DNA of 64,000 bases from Psychrobacter sp. JCM 18901 (GTDB lineage Bacteria; Pseudomonadota; Gammaproteobacteria; Pseudomonadales; Moraxellaceae), in NCBI RefSeq assembly GCF_000586435.1, contig NZ_BAWH01000002.1, positions 62,001 through 126,000 of the forward strand, given 5' to 3'. This document shows, piece after piece, positions 43,209-54,797 of the stretch. The stretch's first letter is position 1; every line of letters starts with the position of its first letter. The notes under the pieces were generated by a model. It ran no database searches. It saw nothing but the letters and a program-made list of their open reading frames with translations, and was not told the origin of the DNA. The position numbers and the translations under genes were made by a program.

Positions 43209-43500
43209 TGAGTAGGATTTACCTTGTTACAGTTACTTCTAATAAGGTTGTTTTCAATAGCGATAGGGCCTCATTTATCATGATGAATAAGGCTAAGAAT
43301 GGGTAAGTAAACAAAATTGCATTCATAGAGAAATTATTGGGAAATAAATGCGTAAAATAGATTGATAATAAGGCAAGAACTTGTAACACTTGATATGAAA
43401 ATTTCAGAGCGGATAATATGCTTTCACTCTGATTTTAGCGCTTATATATTCAACGCATTTACACCTTTAATGCATTTATACTCTCTGCGGTAGCCCTTCT

Positions 43501-44957
43501 ATGGCTGTATCGATATCCCATCTAGGTTACAACAAAATCTCTAAAATGATTTTTGAGTGGCAGGCTGCTGACCGAACATCGCTGATGGCCTTATTTATCG
43601 TGTTAGAAGTGTCATTGCATTGGTTCTGGTGCTTGTATGTCTGGTGGCAGCAAGATGCGTTAAACACCTATGTGAACATACATTATTTATATCCATTATG
43701 GCTTGGGATTAGCTTTGTTGGACTGTTCTTTTTATGCATGGTAAAAGGCTTATTTCATTCGAGCAATGACAATGAAATTGTTTTAAGTCGATGGCAGATA
43801 GCTTTGGTTTTGGTTTACACCGCCTACATTTCTACTGTTATTGTGATGATAGGGTACAGCAGTCTGTTTGCAGGCGTGTCGCTCGTCGGCGCTGCTATGC
43901 TAGGTATGATGTTGATCAGGCGCCGCTATGCTTGGCGTATGTTTTGGCTGCATATTATCTTGATGCTATTAGCGATCATGTCACCTTACTTTGGTATCAG
44001 TTTGCCCAATTTACGCCAGTTTACCGTTATTCATCCCATGCTTGAGAGTCATAACTATCTAACTTATAACGAGATTATGGCCGCTGAAAATGCGGTGGCT
44101 GCGTTAGCTTTTGAAAACAACGTCTTAAATTGGGATAGTATCAGCGAGCTACAGCGATCATCCGCATTTTTTTGGCGGTCGACGCACTTATATTTAGCGC
44201 TGCCGAAAGCAATTTTTATAGTCTATATGTTCCGTGCTTTGCTATTGGTATTAGATGATAGTCGGTTTGAGACCTTACGACATGCCAATCAGGACGAGCT
44301 TACCCAGCTTAAAAATCGTCGCTACGGTCTGAAAAAGATGAAGTATGCCTTGGCTACTGTGCGAGAATATCAAGACTTAAGCGTCATGCTGTTAGATTTG
44401 GATTGGTTCAAACAGATTAACGATAACTATGGTCACGATGTAGGTGATCAGGTTCTGATTGAAATCTCACAGACGCTATCGCAGTCATTAACAGATGAGT
44501 CGATCGTTAGTCGCTACGGCGGCGAAGAGTTTTTGGTTGTACTACCAGACACGAAGCATGATAGTGCTATGGTGATAGCTGAGCAATTACGGCTAAATAT
44601 TGCTGAGCATGTCATGAAGATTGAAGGTCTGGCTGATTTTAATGTGACAGCAAGCTTTGGGTTATATACCTTAACTCATGAAGAGCGAGATTGTATTGCG
44701 CAAGGCTACAAAACGATCACACAGCAAAAGACTGTCGCTCAAACGTCACCTCTTATCAACCAATTGCTACTCAGCGCGCGGAAAGCAAAATCGCCTCAAT
44801 GCAAAAGCTGCCTAGTGATATCTGCCAACGTCTGATTAGCATAGCGGATAAAGCCTTATATGAAGCCAAGCACCGTGGTCGCAATCAAGTTGTCAGTGCA
44901 AATGAGATGTGGGCCGAAAAAGAAGGCGGTAAGCAATGGCTCTATAAAAGCTGTTAG
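43501..44957 (+). CDS. membrane diguanylate cyclase, GGEEF type (frameshifted)
   Basis: It is predicted to make cyclic di-GMP from two GTP. The first ~260 residues hold about six membrane helices with no recognised ligand domain. The cyclase domain follows: DELTQLKNRRYGLKKM, LDLDWFKQINDNYGHDVGDQ and the catalytic RYGGEEF. The residues at the inhibitory RxxD site are Thr and Ser, so feedback inhibition is probably absent. One base is missing somewhere in 44740-44800. After it the C-terminus ISIADKALYEAKHRGRNQVV is intact, total 485 residues. An insertion of about 40 residues separates the last two cyclase motifs. Confidence 0.9.
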
Positions 44958-45076
44958 TCATTAACGATCAGCCATTAATAAACAGCCATACTGCTAACAC
45001 TATATAAGTATTATCGGTATGGCTGATATTCTATTGCTTAGTCCAATTTAGATGCCAGTTTCATTAATCCATCCAA

Positions 45077-46386
45077 TCAAGACGCTAATTGCTGAACTAA
45101 GCTTGCGAGCACACTTGTGGCAAAGCTACCTGTAGTCAAAGTAAAGTTTAACACCAGCGTCTGATCGTCCGACCATTCCCAGCTTAACGCCTCAAGCGGT
45201 AGGCGTAGCGCTCTTCTTTGCGCCTTAATATCACGCTGCTCTAATCCAGTTGCTAGTTGCATAAGTAGGGGGCTGTGTTGTACTACCTCGGACTCTAAAT
45301 CTGCAGCGCTACCGGTAACTTTATCGTTACCCGTGCCCCATAGCACGGCAGTTGGATGAATATCGCCACTGTCAATACGAGCATGCAACGTATCATCTAG
45401 TGTTTCACTAGTAAATATTGATCCTGAGCCATCTAAATTAAACACTTCACCTGCTAGGCCAGTGTTCCAGCTGCCATTACGTACCCGTGCTGCCAATATC
45501 TCATTAAATATCAAGCTACGTGCAGCAGACAATTCCATCGTATTTTGCTCGCGCGGGGCACGCTTACGTTTGCTCTTTTTTGATTGTGGGCGAGGCTCTC
45601 GCGGTGGACGAGCAAACAGTGATAAAGCCTCTCTGACGTTATTACCCTGACGACCAAAACGCTGTGGACCAAAATAATTGGGTACGCCGTTTCTACCAAT
45701 GCGCGTTAGGTGCTGCTCGACGGCCTCTTTTGCAGATAGTAGTTGCTCGGGTGATGCGTTACTTCCGTCATCAACATTTTCGTCACCAGCGCTCGCAAAC
45801 TGAATATCACGTAAAGTAATAACAAACTGATTGGCACGGTGCGTACCGCGATTGAGTTTTTTTATTGTGCCAGTGCTGCGCAAGGATAGTGACAGTCTCA
45901 TTTTCGCCGATATCTACCGGTGCAAACTCAGTAGGCGGTAATTGTTTTTTGGTATACGCAAACTGAACCACTGAGTCGTCAATGCGTGACGGTCTTTCAA
46001 CCCTGAGTAGCCAACATCACGTAATGGAATGTCTGCCCACTCTGATAGTAGTTTCGCCAGATAAGCAGTATTCATGCCTGATTTTTCGATATGTAGCCAT
46101 AAATGCTCACCTTCACCAGTGAAATCTAATGGCAATAGCTCATTAACGATAAAATCAGTCGCATTGGCTTTATAAGTCGCTTGCTGTATTGGCTGCAAAC
46201 TTGGCTGTGGCAAATTTGCAGTATCTGTAATAGTGGCAACATCAATATGAGCTAAGTCAATTTGCTCACTGGCTGTTTGTTCATTAGCGTTTTGATCAAT
46301 AGCTGTTGGATGAATAGTAGCAGCTTGGCTATCTAACTATCTTGAGAAGTAGTAGTTGTTTCGTTTTGATTATCTTGAGAAGTCAT
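45077..46386 (-). CDS. truD: tRNA pseudouridine(13) synthase TruD (about three frameshifts)
   Basis: TruD makes pseudouridine 13 in tRNA-Glu. The catalytic block DVGYSGLKDRHALTTQWFSL holds the nucleophile Asp. The C-terminal part has KKLNRGTHRANQFVITLRDI, GVPNYFGPQRFGRQGNNV and VLNFTLTTGSFATSVLASL. Breaks lie at the T7 run 45857-45863 (one base too many), the T6 run 45945-45950 (one missing) and near 46331-46340 (one missing). The core begins near 46213. The ATG at 46386 adds about 57 polar, Thr/Gln/Asp-rich residues not typical of the family, so the true start is uncertain. The corrected total is 436 residues. Confidence 0.88.
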
Positions 46387-46629
46387 AAGGTCGTCTTTTA
46401 TTTTGTTTATTAATAATGATTAGAAGTAAAAAGAGTGCGGAAAGCAAAGTCGCATAATTACGTTTTGCAACGCAGCAAACATACAAAAAAACATCGTGTA
46501 CGCGGTGCGCTTGCTACTATCAATGCATAGCATATTAAAAATAATAGGATAAGTTGAATTTGTCTGGTTGGTTACGGTCATTTTCAACCTGCTGTCATTA
46601 GACATCATTATAACTGTTAAGGAAGCATT

Positions 46630-48279
46630 ATGACCGACGCAACGATCAACACAGTCACCATCAGTAAAGCAGATATCCCAAGCGGTGGCATGAGATCATA
46701 TAAGCAAGAAGACGATAGTATCATCTTAATCACTCGCGATGACGATGAGTTCCGTGCATTCGATGGTAAGTGCCCACATGCAGGTGCAGATTTGGGTAAC
46801 GGATTACGCTGTGGTAATCGGGTAGTTTGTCCTTGGCATCATGCGACTTTTGATAGTCGCGATGGCTCTTTATTAGAGCCGATAGCGACAAAAGGCTTGA
46901 CCCAGTATGAGCTGACTCATGATGGTGACAATTTGACAGTCGATACCTCAGCTCAGGTAACGGGGCAGGTCGAAAATGATAAATTAACTGACACTCATAC
47001 CATTATCGTTGGTGGTGGCGGTGCAGGATTTATGACGGCCGACCAGTTGCGTCAGGGTGGCTATGGCGGCAAGATTACGTTGATTAGTAAAGAGGATAAG
47101 GCTCCTTACAATCGTCCTTTATTATCCAAAGCATTTTTGGCAGGTAAGATGGACGAGGATAAGCTGCTATTGGGCGGTGCTGACTGGGCGGATAATAACA
47201 ATATTGAGTTACGCCTCAACCAAACGGTTAGCGAAGTGCTACCCAATGAAGCGACCGTCGTTATAGAGGATAATGATGGCAACAGCGAACGTCAAACTGC
47301 AGATTTCTTGGTCGTCGCCACTGGCGCTAAACCAAACTTACCACCTATTAAAGGTGCTGAGATGGATGGCGTATATACACTACGTAGCATAAGTGATGCC
47401 AAACTAATTAAAGCGGCCAGTCATGACCAGCGTGTGGTGATTATCGGTACAGGTTTTATCGGTATGGAGACTGCTTCGGCATTAGCACAAGCAGGCACGA
47501 CAGCTTCTATTACAGTGATTGGTCAAGGTAGCCGCGTGATGGGCAATATTGTCTCTGAAACGGTGAGTAACGCCTTAGTTAAATTACATGAAGAGAAGGG
47601 CATCAATTTTGTGTTTGACGCAACCGTTAATGAAATTACTAAGGTTGATCGTCAAGTGGACAAGGATGGAGATAATAATAATCAGGCTTTCTCAAATGTA
47701 GGCGGTGTCACGCTGGCGAATGGTGAACACATTGATGCCGATATCGTGATATTGGGTACTGGCGTGTCTCCACGTACAGAGATATTGAGCGAAGTTAACG
47801 ATCCAGATGGTGTACAAGTCGATGCGCATCTACAGCTGCGCGATGGCGTCTATGCGCTGGGTGATATTGCAAAAGCTACCAATCAAATGGGTCGCATGCG
47901 TATCGAGCATTGGCGCGTGGCGCTGCAGCATGGTATGGTCACAGCTGCTGCGATATTGAATGATGACAGTGTCGACTCATTAGAGGCGCGTATACCGTTC
48001 TTTTGGACCATGCAATATGGCAAGAGCCTACGCTATAGCGGTCATGCCGAGACACCAGATCACAATATCCTATTTGGTACGCCAGATACGCATGATTATA
48101 TTGAATACTACTTCGATGATGAAGGCGAGGATACACGGGCTAGTGCAGCAAGTACGCTTGGACGTGATAAAGAGCTGGTTGCCTTCTCCGAGCTATTACG
48201 CCGTGGTCATGCACCGACACGCGCTCAGCTCAATGCAGGGCTTGATATTATTGAGCAAGCGCATGCATTATCGCCCTAG
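46630..48279 (+). CDS. Rieske-FAD ferredoxin-reductase-like oxidoreductase (AIFM3-like fusion)
   Basis: A 549-residue two-part flavoprotein. The N-terminal Rieske domain carries the [2Fe-2S] ligands in KCPHAGADLGNG and VVCPWHHATFDSRDG. A pyridine nucleotide-disulphide reductase fold follows, with the FAD motif HTIIVGGGGAGFMTADQL, the NAD motif VVIIGTGFIGMETASAL and the second FAD motif DGVYALGDIAKATN. The C-terminal domain (IPFFWTMQYGKSLRYSG) is of the reductase C type. It would move electrons from NAD(P)H through FAD to an unknown partner. The frame is intact. It is encoded divergently from truD. Confidence 0.9.
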   Translation: MTDATINTVTISKADIPSGGMRSYKQEDDSIILITRDDDEFRAFDGKCPHAGADLGNGLRCGNRVVCPWHHATFDSRDGSLLEPIATKGLTQYELTHDGDNLTVDTSAQVTGQVENDKLTDTHTIIVGGGGAGFMTADQLRQGGYGGKITLISKEDKAPYNRPLLSKAFLAGKMDEDKLLLGGADWADNNNIELRLNQTVSEVLPNEATVVIEDNDGNSERQTADFLVVATGAKPNLPPIKGAEMDGVYTLRSISDAKLIKAASHDQRVVIIGTGFIGMETASALAQAGTTASITVIGQGSRVMGNIVSETVSNALVKLHEEKGINFVFDATVNEITKVDRQVDKDGDNNNQAFSNVGGVTLANGEHIDADIVILGTGVSPRTEILSEVNDPDGVQVDAHLQLRDGVYALGDIAKATNQMGRMRIEHWRVALQHGMVTAAAILNDDSVDSLEARIPFFWTMQYGKSLRYSGHAETPDHNILFGTPDTHDYIEYYFDDEGEDTRASAASTLGRDKELVAFSELLRRGHAPTRAQLNAGLDIIEQAHALSP

Positions 48280-48643
48280 TACTATCAAGCAATAAGTATT
48301 AGTATCTGGGGCATGTCATCAATTAGCACATGAATACATTTAGTGGTCTTAAAATGGCTAAATTTTGCTAAACATTGTCAGAAATCTTGCAAATATGTTC
48401 ATATTAACGGCAATTTTTTCCTCGTTTATCTACAACTTTTCTCATTTTAAGCCTCACAATCTAATTAATGACATACCCTAGACTGCTTAGTGATCTAAGC
48501 CAGTTTTTTTATAGTCAAATCCATATAAATCCGCTACATCGTCATCCTTGTTAAGTATACTAATCTATAACTTACACTCGGTTTTCTTGTATCGAAATTA
48601 TTTGAATGCAACTATACATAGACGGAAAAGGAAAAATTATAAT
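48280..48643. other. spacer between the Rieske-FAD and GNAT genes
   Basis: The 364 bases hold a hairpin with a T-tract at 48482-48510 that probably ends the Rieske-FAD transcript, and the promoter region of the acetyltransferase gene. I see no further gene. Confidence 0.5.
48482..48510 (+). terminator. probable terminator of the Rieske-FAD gene
   Basis: ACTG-CTTAG pairs with CTAAG-CAGT around TGAT, with one bulged C, and seven T follow. It lies 200 bases past the stop codon, which leaves an unusually long 3' untranslated region. Confidence 0.65.
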
Positions 48644-49268
48644 ATGAGCGAAAACAATATAAATAACAGCAATATGAAAACAGACCACTTTAATAAAGAG
48701 TCGGTATTTTTGCGTGAAGCGACATTGGATGATATTGTCGCACTTGAGCAGTTATTGAACTGCTGCTATCGCGAGACAGCGGGCTGGACCAATGAGGCCG
48801 ACTTAATCGGCGGTATCAGGACCACATCAGCGGAGCTCGCTGCCGTAATCAATGACCCTAATCACTATTATTTTGTCTATCCAAAAACCACAACAGGCCA
48901 CCGTGGTGGAGATGAGACGGGTGAGATATTTGGCTGTATCGCTGTCGATATCAAAACCGATGCTGACTCAAATAAAAAAAGCCTATATCGGCATGTTTGC
49001 GGTACATCCTTTGCTACAAGGGAAGGGTGTTGGTAATGTAATACTACAAGCAGCTGAGACCTTTGCAGATCGTCATTTACAGTCACTTAATCAGCCTAGC
49101 CGTCTGACTATGTCTATCTTAAGTCATCGTCCTGAGCTTTTGGCTTACTATCAGCGCCGCGGTTATCAGTTCAATGGTAATAAAATGCCGTTTCCAAACG
49201 ATGGCAACAATGGCGAGCCAAAGCGTGATGATTTAGAGTTATTAGAACTCGAAAAATTCGTTAGCTAA
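48644..49268 (+). CDS. GNAT-family N-acetyltransferase (frameshifted)
   Basis: A 207-residue GNAT protein. The N-terminal strand and helix (VFLREATLDDIVALEQLLNC) are typical. The acetyl-CoA loop reads MFAVHPLLQGKGVGNVIL, with the Q/RxxGxG/A pattern, and the late motif is ELLAYYQRRGYQFNG. The A7 run at 48974-48980 needs one base fewer to join the halves. ATG 48644 follows AAAAGGAAAA; an earlier in-frame start at 48548 is unlikely. The substrate is unknown; no toxin-antitoxin partner is adjacent. Confidence 0.88.
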
Positions 49269-49314
49269 TCAAATTGGCTTAGTAAAAAAACACTAAAAAA
49301 ATATTCTATCTAAA

Positions 49315-49527
49315 TTAACCCCAAAAATGTCCAAAGGTCATAAACAGACCAATACTCAGAAGCATAAATGCCACAATAATTAAGCGCTTGAACCAGTTAA
49401 ATGCTGGCAAGCGCGTGGTATTATCATCCGACATGAGATAAGCGAACAAAAACAATAGGCTTGCTGCCAAGGTCATGATACCAAGCCCAATTGGTAATAT
49501 AAATAAGTACACTTGCCACACAGTCAT
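49315..49527 (-). CDS. hypothetical small membrane protein
   Basis: A 70-residue protein with two membrane helices (VYLFILPIGLGIMTLAASLL and LIIVAFMLLSIGLFMTF) joined by a short polar loop containing SDDNTTRLPAFNW. No family was recognised. It lies between the GNAT gene (plus) and gor (minus). The strong amphipathic layout and clean frame support a real gene. Confidence 0.6.
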   Translation of the reverse strand: MTVWQVYLFILPIGLGIMTLAASLLFLFAYLMSDDNTTRLPAFNWFKRLIIVAFMLLSIGLFMTFGHFWG

Positions 49528-49707
49528 CTCTCAACGGTCATTATTAAGGGCATCATAGCAGCAACAGGATTGCGCTGTCAGTATGCCTTGCTTTAAATTT
49601 TTCAATGCAAATAATGATTAGAAAGTACAGTAGTCATCAGTACGATACAAAAGTACTGAGCCAGTTTTAGACCTACGAAGCTATATGCTTACGCCATGAC
49701 TGACAAT

Positions 49708-49740
49708 AAAAAAAGGACGCTCAAATGGCATCCTTTTTTT
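49708..49740 (-). terminator. intrinsic terminator of gor
   Basis: A7-GGA (49708-49717) and TCC-T7 (49731-49740) enclose an inner GC/GC pair and a loop. The structure can act in both directions; it lies 38 bases beyond the gor stop on the minus strand. Confidence 0.78.
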
Positions 49741-49778
49741 ATAATAGCTAAGAATAAGAGAAACGTTAAACAGTGAGC

Positions 49779-51144
49779 TTAACGCATCGTCACAAACTCT
49801 TCCGAGCCAGTTGGATGAATGGCAACGGTATTATCAAAGTCAGCCTTAGTCGCGCCCATTTTGATAGCGACTGCGAAGCCTTGAATCATCTCATCGACGC
49901 CAAAACCAATACCATGCAAACCAATGACTTTTTCGTCATTGCCCAAGCATACTAGCTTCATGGTGCATTTTTGACGATGTTGAGTGACCGCGCTATACAT
50001 ATCGGTAAAGCTTGAGGTATAACATTTGATGTTTTCTTTGCCATAGCGTTCTACCGCATCGATTTCAGACAGCCCAATCGTACCGATAGCCGGGTGAGTA
50101 AAAATCACCGTTGGTATCAATGTATAGTCTAAGTGCTCATTGGGTTTATTATTAAACAGACGCTCAGATAAGCGGCGACCAGCAGCAATCGCTACAGGCG
50201 TTAGATCTACGCTGTTCTCGATAATATCGCCAACCGCATAAATACCATCGACATTGGTATTTTGGAATTTATCGACTTTGATTTTACCCGTCTCAGTCGT
50301 CTCGACCCCTGTCACTTGCAGGTTGATACCATCAGTCGATGGCGCACGACCAATCGCCCAAATCAAGCAGTCGACAGTGTCGATACAGTCTTCACCGCCA
50401 TCGTTGGTAGTCAGATCGAGGCTGTCATCGTCATTTTTATTGACTTCACTGATCACTGTATTAGTGTGTAACTTGATGCCAGCTTGTTCCATTTCTATCA
50501 GCAAAGTCTCTACGATAGTATGGTCAAACGTACGGAGTGGTGAATGTTTGCGCACATACAAATGCACTTCGGCACCCAGACTGTTTAACACTCCTGCGAT
50601 CTCGACAGCGATATAGCCAGCGCCCACAATCGCCACGCGTTTTGGTAAATGATTCAACGCAAAAAATCCGTCAGAGTCGATGCCGTATTCTGCGCCTTTG
50701 ATATCTGGTTGAATCGGATGACCGCCCGTAGCAATCAAAATATGGTCAGCGGTAATCAGCTCGCCATTTACTTTGACGGTATTGGTATCGACGAACTTAG
50801 CAAAACCTTTGATCACTTCGACGCCGTTTTTGGCCAAGTTGTTATCATAAGCGCGGTGAATGTTTTCGATATATTGTTGGCGGCTCTGTACCAGCTTTTG
50901 GAAGTCAAAACCTTTTAACTCAACATCAAAACCATAGTCTGGTGCATATTTATGGATGGCTTCAGCCACTTGGGCGCCATACCACATGACCTTTTTGGGA
51001 ACACAGCCCAAATTCACACAAGTGCCACCCAATTGATTGGCTTCGATAATGGCGCATTTTTTTGCCATAGCTGGCTGCACGGTTGAGTGACGCGATGCCG
51101 CCGCTACCACCGCCAATAGAGATATAGTCATAATGTTTGGTCAT
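49779..51144 (-). CDS. gor: glutathione-disulphide reductase (frameshifted)
   Basis: Gor reduces oxidised glutathione with NADPH and FAD. The N-terminus is [20 protein letters not shown]. The redox-active disulphide is in [18 protein letters not shown]. The NADPH motif is [17 protein letters not shown], followed by [11 protein letters not shown], whose Arg residues favour NADPH. The C-terminal dimer interface has the catalytic His in [12 protein letters not shown]. The T7 run at 51057-51063 must lose one base so that SYGKK joins CAIIEANQ. The corrected length is 454 residues. It provides the glutathione used by the formaldehyde pathway enzyme FghA. Confidence 0.94.
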
Positions 51145-51308
51145 AATACGGTCTCTTTATTAAGTTGTTATGGGTGCTGTTTCTGACTCTACTGTAATGG
51201 GTCTTATCATCCATCTTGCAAGTTTTTTATGGTTAAGATGTGTTGAATCGCTTGAGTATAAATGGTGTTTGATTAAGAAAAGCCTAGCATTTAGATATTT
51301 AAGATCAT

Positions 51309-51763
51309 CTATACAATAGGACGACGTCTATAAAATAACAACCCCGGAATGGACAAGCCGAGCACCAATCCTGAGGTGACAAATAAAGCTTCGAACAAAT
51401 ACACCATCATTTGGCTAAATAACTCATCTGAAAAGCCAAAGTAACCTATCTGTACCATACTGACCATCGCCTTATAGGCGGCGATACCAGGCATCATACA
51501 GATGACACTGGGTGAGATGAGCGCTTTTGGCGGCAGAGTATATTTCTTAGAAAAATACACGCCCAAAAAAACTGGCAAGCATCGCGCCAAAAAAAGCTGG
51601 CAACCACGATATGAATGTGCTGATAAACGAGCGCTGTCTTTAGTCCAAAGCCAAAGGCAGTCATCAGTAAACAAGGCAGTATATAGCGTTTGGGTACGCT
51701 AAACATTAGCGTCCAACCAAGAGTGATGATACAAGACAGTATGACGGTTTTGATAAACCACAT
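51309..51763 (-). CDS. ThrE/YjjB-type exporter subunit, small (two frameshifts)
   Basis: A membrane protein of the ThrE_2/YjjB type, the smaller half of a two-gene threonine/serine- or succinate-exporter-like pair. Four or five helices are visible: FIKTVILSCIITLGWTLMF, ILPCLLMTAFGFGLKT, and after the breaks FSKKYTLPPKALISPSVICM, MPGIAAYKAMVSMVQIG and FEALFVTSGLVLGLSIPG. Two A7 runs on the plus strand (51565-51571 and 51589-51595) each need one base fewer, giving 150 residues. It starts one base after the end of the larger subunit gene on the same strand. Confidence 0.85.
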
Positions 51764-51764
51764 C

Positions 51765-52552
51765 TTAAAACCCCCAATGCTGTATGCGAAGTAAAACCAA
51801 TGCCATCACGATACCGACGCACGCGGATAAGGTGAGCATATAGGTAAAGACCGCACGCCCAACGCCAATATTGACATAGCCTTTTAAGATATCGGACAAA
51901 GAGTTAATCAAAGGAAAGCTGGGCACCAATAGCAGTACGCTGGAGGCAACAGCGATATCCGCATTGTTACCAATATCAAAATAATAGGTCGTCGCCCCAA
52001 TGAGGGAGGCGATAAATGCGGTCACAATGACCGTGATAAAAGGGTTAAAGTGGTGCTTGGATAGATAGATACGAGTAAACATTGCTACCATACCAGCGAT
52101 GAATGTTACCGCCGTAATCGACCAACTACCGCCATTCAGATAAGCAAATGCGGCACAAGATGCACCAACAAACAGACTGACTAGCCACGTTGGATACACG
52201 GTCTTATCCAACTCATCAAAGGCAAGGGTAGTGCGGTCAATCAATTCATTATGATCGACAGTGGCTTCAGTCTTATTAACGATTTGCTGGATTTGTACCA
52301 ACAGATTGACGTTGATGCTCTGATTGATCGTGTCTCTAGTGGTAGTGATACAGCGCTCGTCACAGATAGTCGTCAAGGTAATGGCATTAAAGTTCAGCGA
52401 ACACTCGACACTGTTCATCCCCAAGGCAAGCCCCAAGCGTTTGGATAAGTCCACCACCACGCAGACTCAGCGCCGTACTGCATAAGGAGTAATCCGCAGC
52501 GCACGCATAGTCGAGTAATGCGCTGCTGCTTTACGTAGCTGATAGAGGTCAT
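51765..52552 (-). CDS. ThrE/YjjP-type exporter subunit, large (frameshifted)
   Basis: The larger half of the exporter, with the cytoplasmic N-terminal ThrE domain followed by five helices. The N-terminal signature, LCVRCGLLLMQYGAES then VDLSKRLGLALGMNSVECSL, matches YjjP-type proteins, followed by NAITLTTICDERCITTTRDT. One base is missing at about 52452-52462. Correction from ATG 52552 gives 262 residues. YjjP and YjjB act together in E. coli in dicarboxylate/succinate export; related ThrE exports threonine and serine. The substrate here is not known. The inverted-repeat element lies just upstream. Confidence 0.83.
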
Positions 52553-52644
52553 GGGTGAGATACGCGTATTGGTTGATATTGATACGCTATTATAAAGGGT
52601 CTGGGAGTGGATAGGGTAGCGATACGAATATAGCAAGGTAACGA

Positions 52645-52751
52645 TATAGTCAATCCTCTATAAAAGAGTTACAGCGTTAACCTCGTTTGAAGTATCACAT
52701 ATACATCTACACTCAGTTGCCTTGCATCTCTTTTAAACTGAATCAACTATA
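52645..52751 (+). repeat. dispersed inverted-repeat element (MITE-like), copy 2
   Basis: A 107-bp copy of the element at 17517-17624 in the same orientation. It begins TATAGTCAATCCTCTATAAA and ends CTTTTAAACTGAATCAACTA followed by TA. It differs from copy 1 by scattered substitutions and small indels. It sits in the spacer between the exporter gene and the accessory NTPase gene, at the edge of the accessory stretch. Confidence 0.85.
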
Positions 52752-52846
52752 AATTGGATTTATATTATGATGGAGTTAATCCGGCTTTCCTTCCAGTTTC
52801 TAGCCTAGTAATCAGTTTTTCCACTAAAAAAAATGTATTCGTAGAC

Positions 52847-54728
52847 CTAAGAATTTAGGTTCTTCAGGTTATTTGAATATTCTAACCAATTTGCAATAGC
52901 TGCTCTACTGTTAGGATTATCGGTAGCTCTTTTCTTTAACAACTTTAGTGTCCAACGTCTTACTTCTTCAGTTTTAAGGAGGCTAATAGAAGGTTGGTAA
53001 GGGGCAGAGAGTATATTTTCCCGATAGTTATTATTTACTAATATCCAATTTTTATCCCTTAGTAAAACTCCATTAGTAAACATAGTCTGCACTATTTTTC
53101 TAAATCTAAAGGCAGGATGCTGCAGAATTTTTCGGATATACTGTTTCCGATCTCTTTCATTATCAATAGGTTGCCAAAGTAATGTGTTTAAGTCATCTTC
53201 TTGGATATCTCTCATAGCTTCGAATAGCTCTTCACTATGATAGCCATTTTGGTAAAAGCGTTTGAAGGCTTCACAAATTAAATTTATATCATTTATCTGC
53301 TTTATTTCTAGTTTTCTTTCTTTGACTACCTGAACTAGATATTCATAGAATATATCGTATGACTCTACATCAAAAAAGTACCATTTTTCCTTATGCCAGT
53401 AGTCAGAATTTTCAGATACTTTTCTTCTAATATAGTCCTTTACGAAGTCTTCTAACTGAACAGACAATACCATTTCACCATTTTTCTTAAGAGTGTTGCA
53501 GTAAAAGCTTAAGTTAGTTAGGGTTTCTCTACCAATCTGCTTTACACCACTTTCAAAAAGCCTTTGATTGAAATTATCTCCTGCATTTAAACTATGATGC
53601 TCACTAATTAAAACTTCTTTTTCTCTATCACTTTCCAAAGCTTCTTCATTGATTAAGTCTTGGTTTAGCAGTCTTTCAAATTTTTCACTATCTATATTAA
53701 TATTCGTAATCAGTTCGATAACAACTATACTCCAACCATGCATACGGAAGTTAGGATGGAATTTTGAAAGCTTTTCCTCTACGAATTCTTTCTTAGTTCT
53801 CACAGTTGCTTTTAACGCGTCATCATCACTTTTTAAAAAGATATCTAATCGGTCATCGAGACCATCTTCGGAAAAATACATTTCTAACTCTTTCATATCG
53901 ACATAAAGAACTTTAGGAATGTCATTAACAAGCTTGATAATGAGAATTTGTCTTAGAATTTCTTCCTTGCTCAGCTTTGATAAAGATGATGAGTGTTTTA
54001 TTATCTCCTGATAGATTCTCTGAACGCGCTGATAAAATCTAAGATTTCTAACACCCATAGTTTGATAGAATTTTTCGTAGATAGGAAATGTCTCAATGTC
54101 ACTAATTTTATCTTTAATAATTGACAATGATTCGTCTAAAATCAGGACTTCATCAAACACCTTTTCTTTATGCTTATCAAAATATTCTTTATCGTCTGAT
54201 TCTTCATCGTGCATTATCATTAATACTTGGCACCTGCGTTCATTTTTAAGATAATTCACTAATCCCATGATCTCCGACATCGGTAAGCCATTTGACTTTC
54301 TTTCTATATCATCTAAGCAAACTAATGTATTTTTGAGATGTGAAAAAAACAATACTCGTAATAAGGTTATTACCAAGATTCAGTCCTATGCGGACATCAG
54401 AAGTAGTTCCAATGTTGCTACCTGTCAGGAAGATAGAAACTTTTTAATAGGTTTGAGGATATCTTTTTTTCCATATACTGTCGTTAACCCCAACTGATTT
54501 ATGAACTTCTATAGCAATTGCAGATTTTAGGCTTGCTAATGAATCCAAACCGAACAAAGAAACGTAGGCATACTTTTTACCAGAAAACACTTCTTCATTT
54601 TTATCACGAAGTTCGTCCCATAGATGTGTCTTGCCAACACCCCATTCACCAGTTAGCGCAATAGCACAAGGAATGTCAGTATCAACTAATTTTAAAATTC
54701 GCTTCTCAATATTTTCGACATTTGCCAT
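52847..54728 (-). CDS. KAP/STAND-like P-loop NTPase, putative defence protein (three frameshifts)
   Basis: A predicted ATPase not seen in core genomes. The N-terminus holds a Walker A motif, AIALTGEWGVGKTHLWDEL (residues 22-40), and YVSLFGLDSLASLKSAI. The Walker B motif is NTLVCLDDIERKSNG, followed by VLMIMHDEES, the layout of KAP-type P-loop proteins. The remaining ~430 residues are helical, charged and unassigned. Breaks lie at T7 54464-54470 (one base extra), near 54424-54432 (one missing) and A7 54343-54349 (one extra). The corrected length is 626 residues. ATG 54728, nine bases after AAGG, is preferred over TTG 54737. Base composition is visibly A+T rich. An anti-phage role is inference. 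Confidence 0.75.
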
Positions 54729-54797
54729 TGCTGACAACCTTACATATGTTCTTAAATTAACGATTATATTAACACCAAATTTAAAACCTTAACCAAC

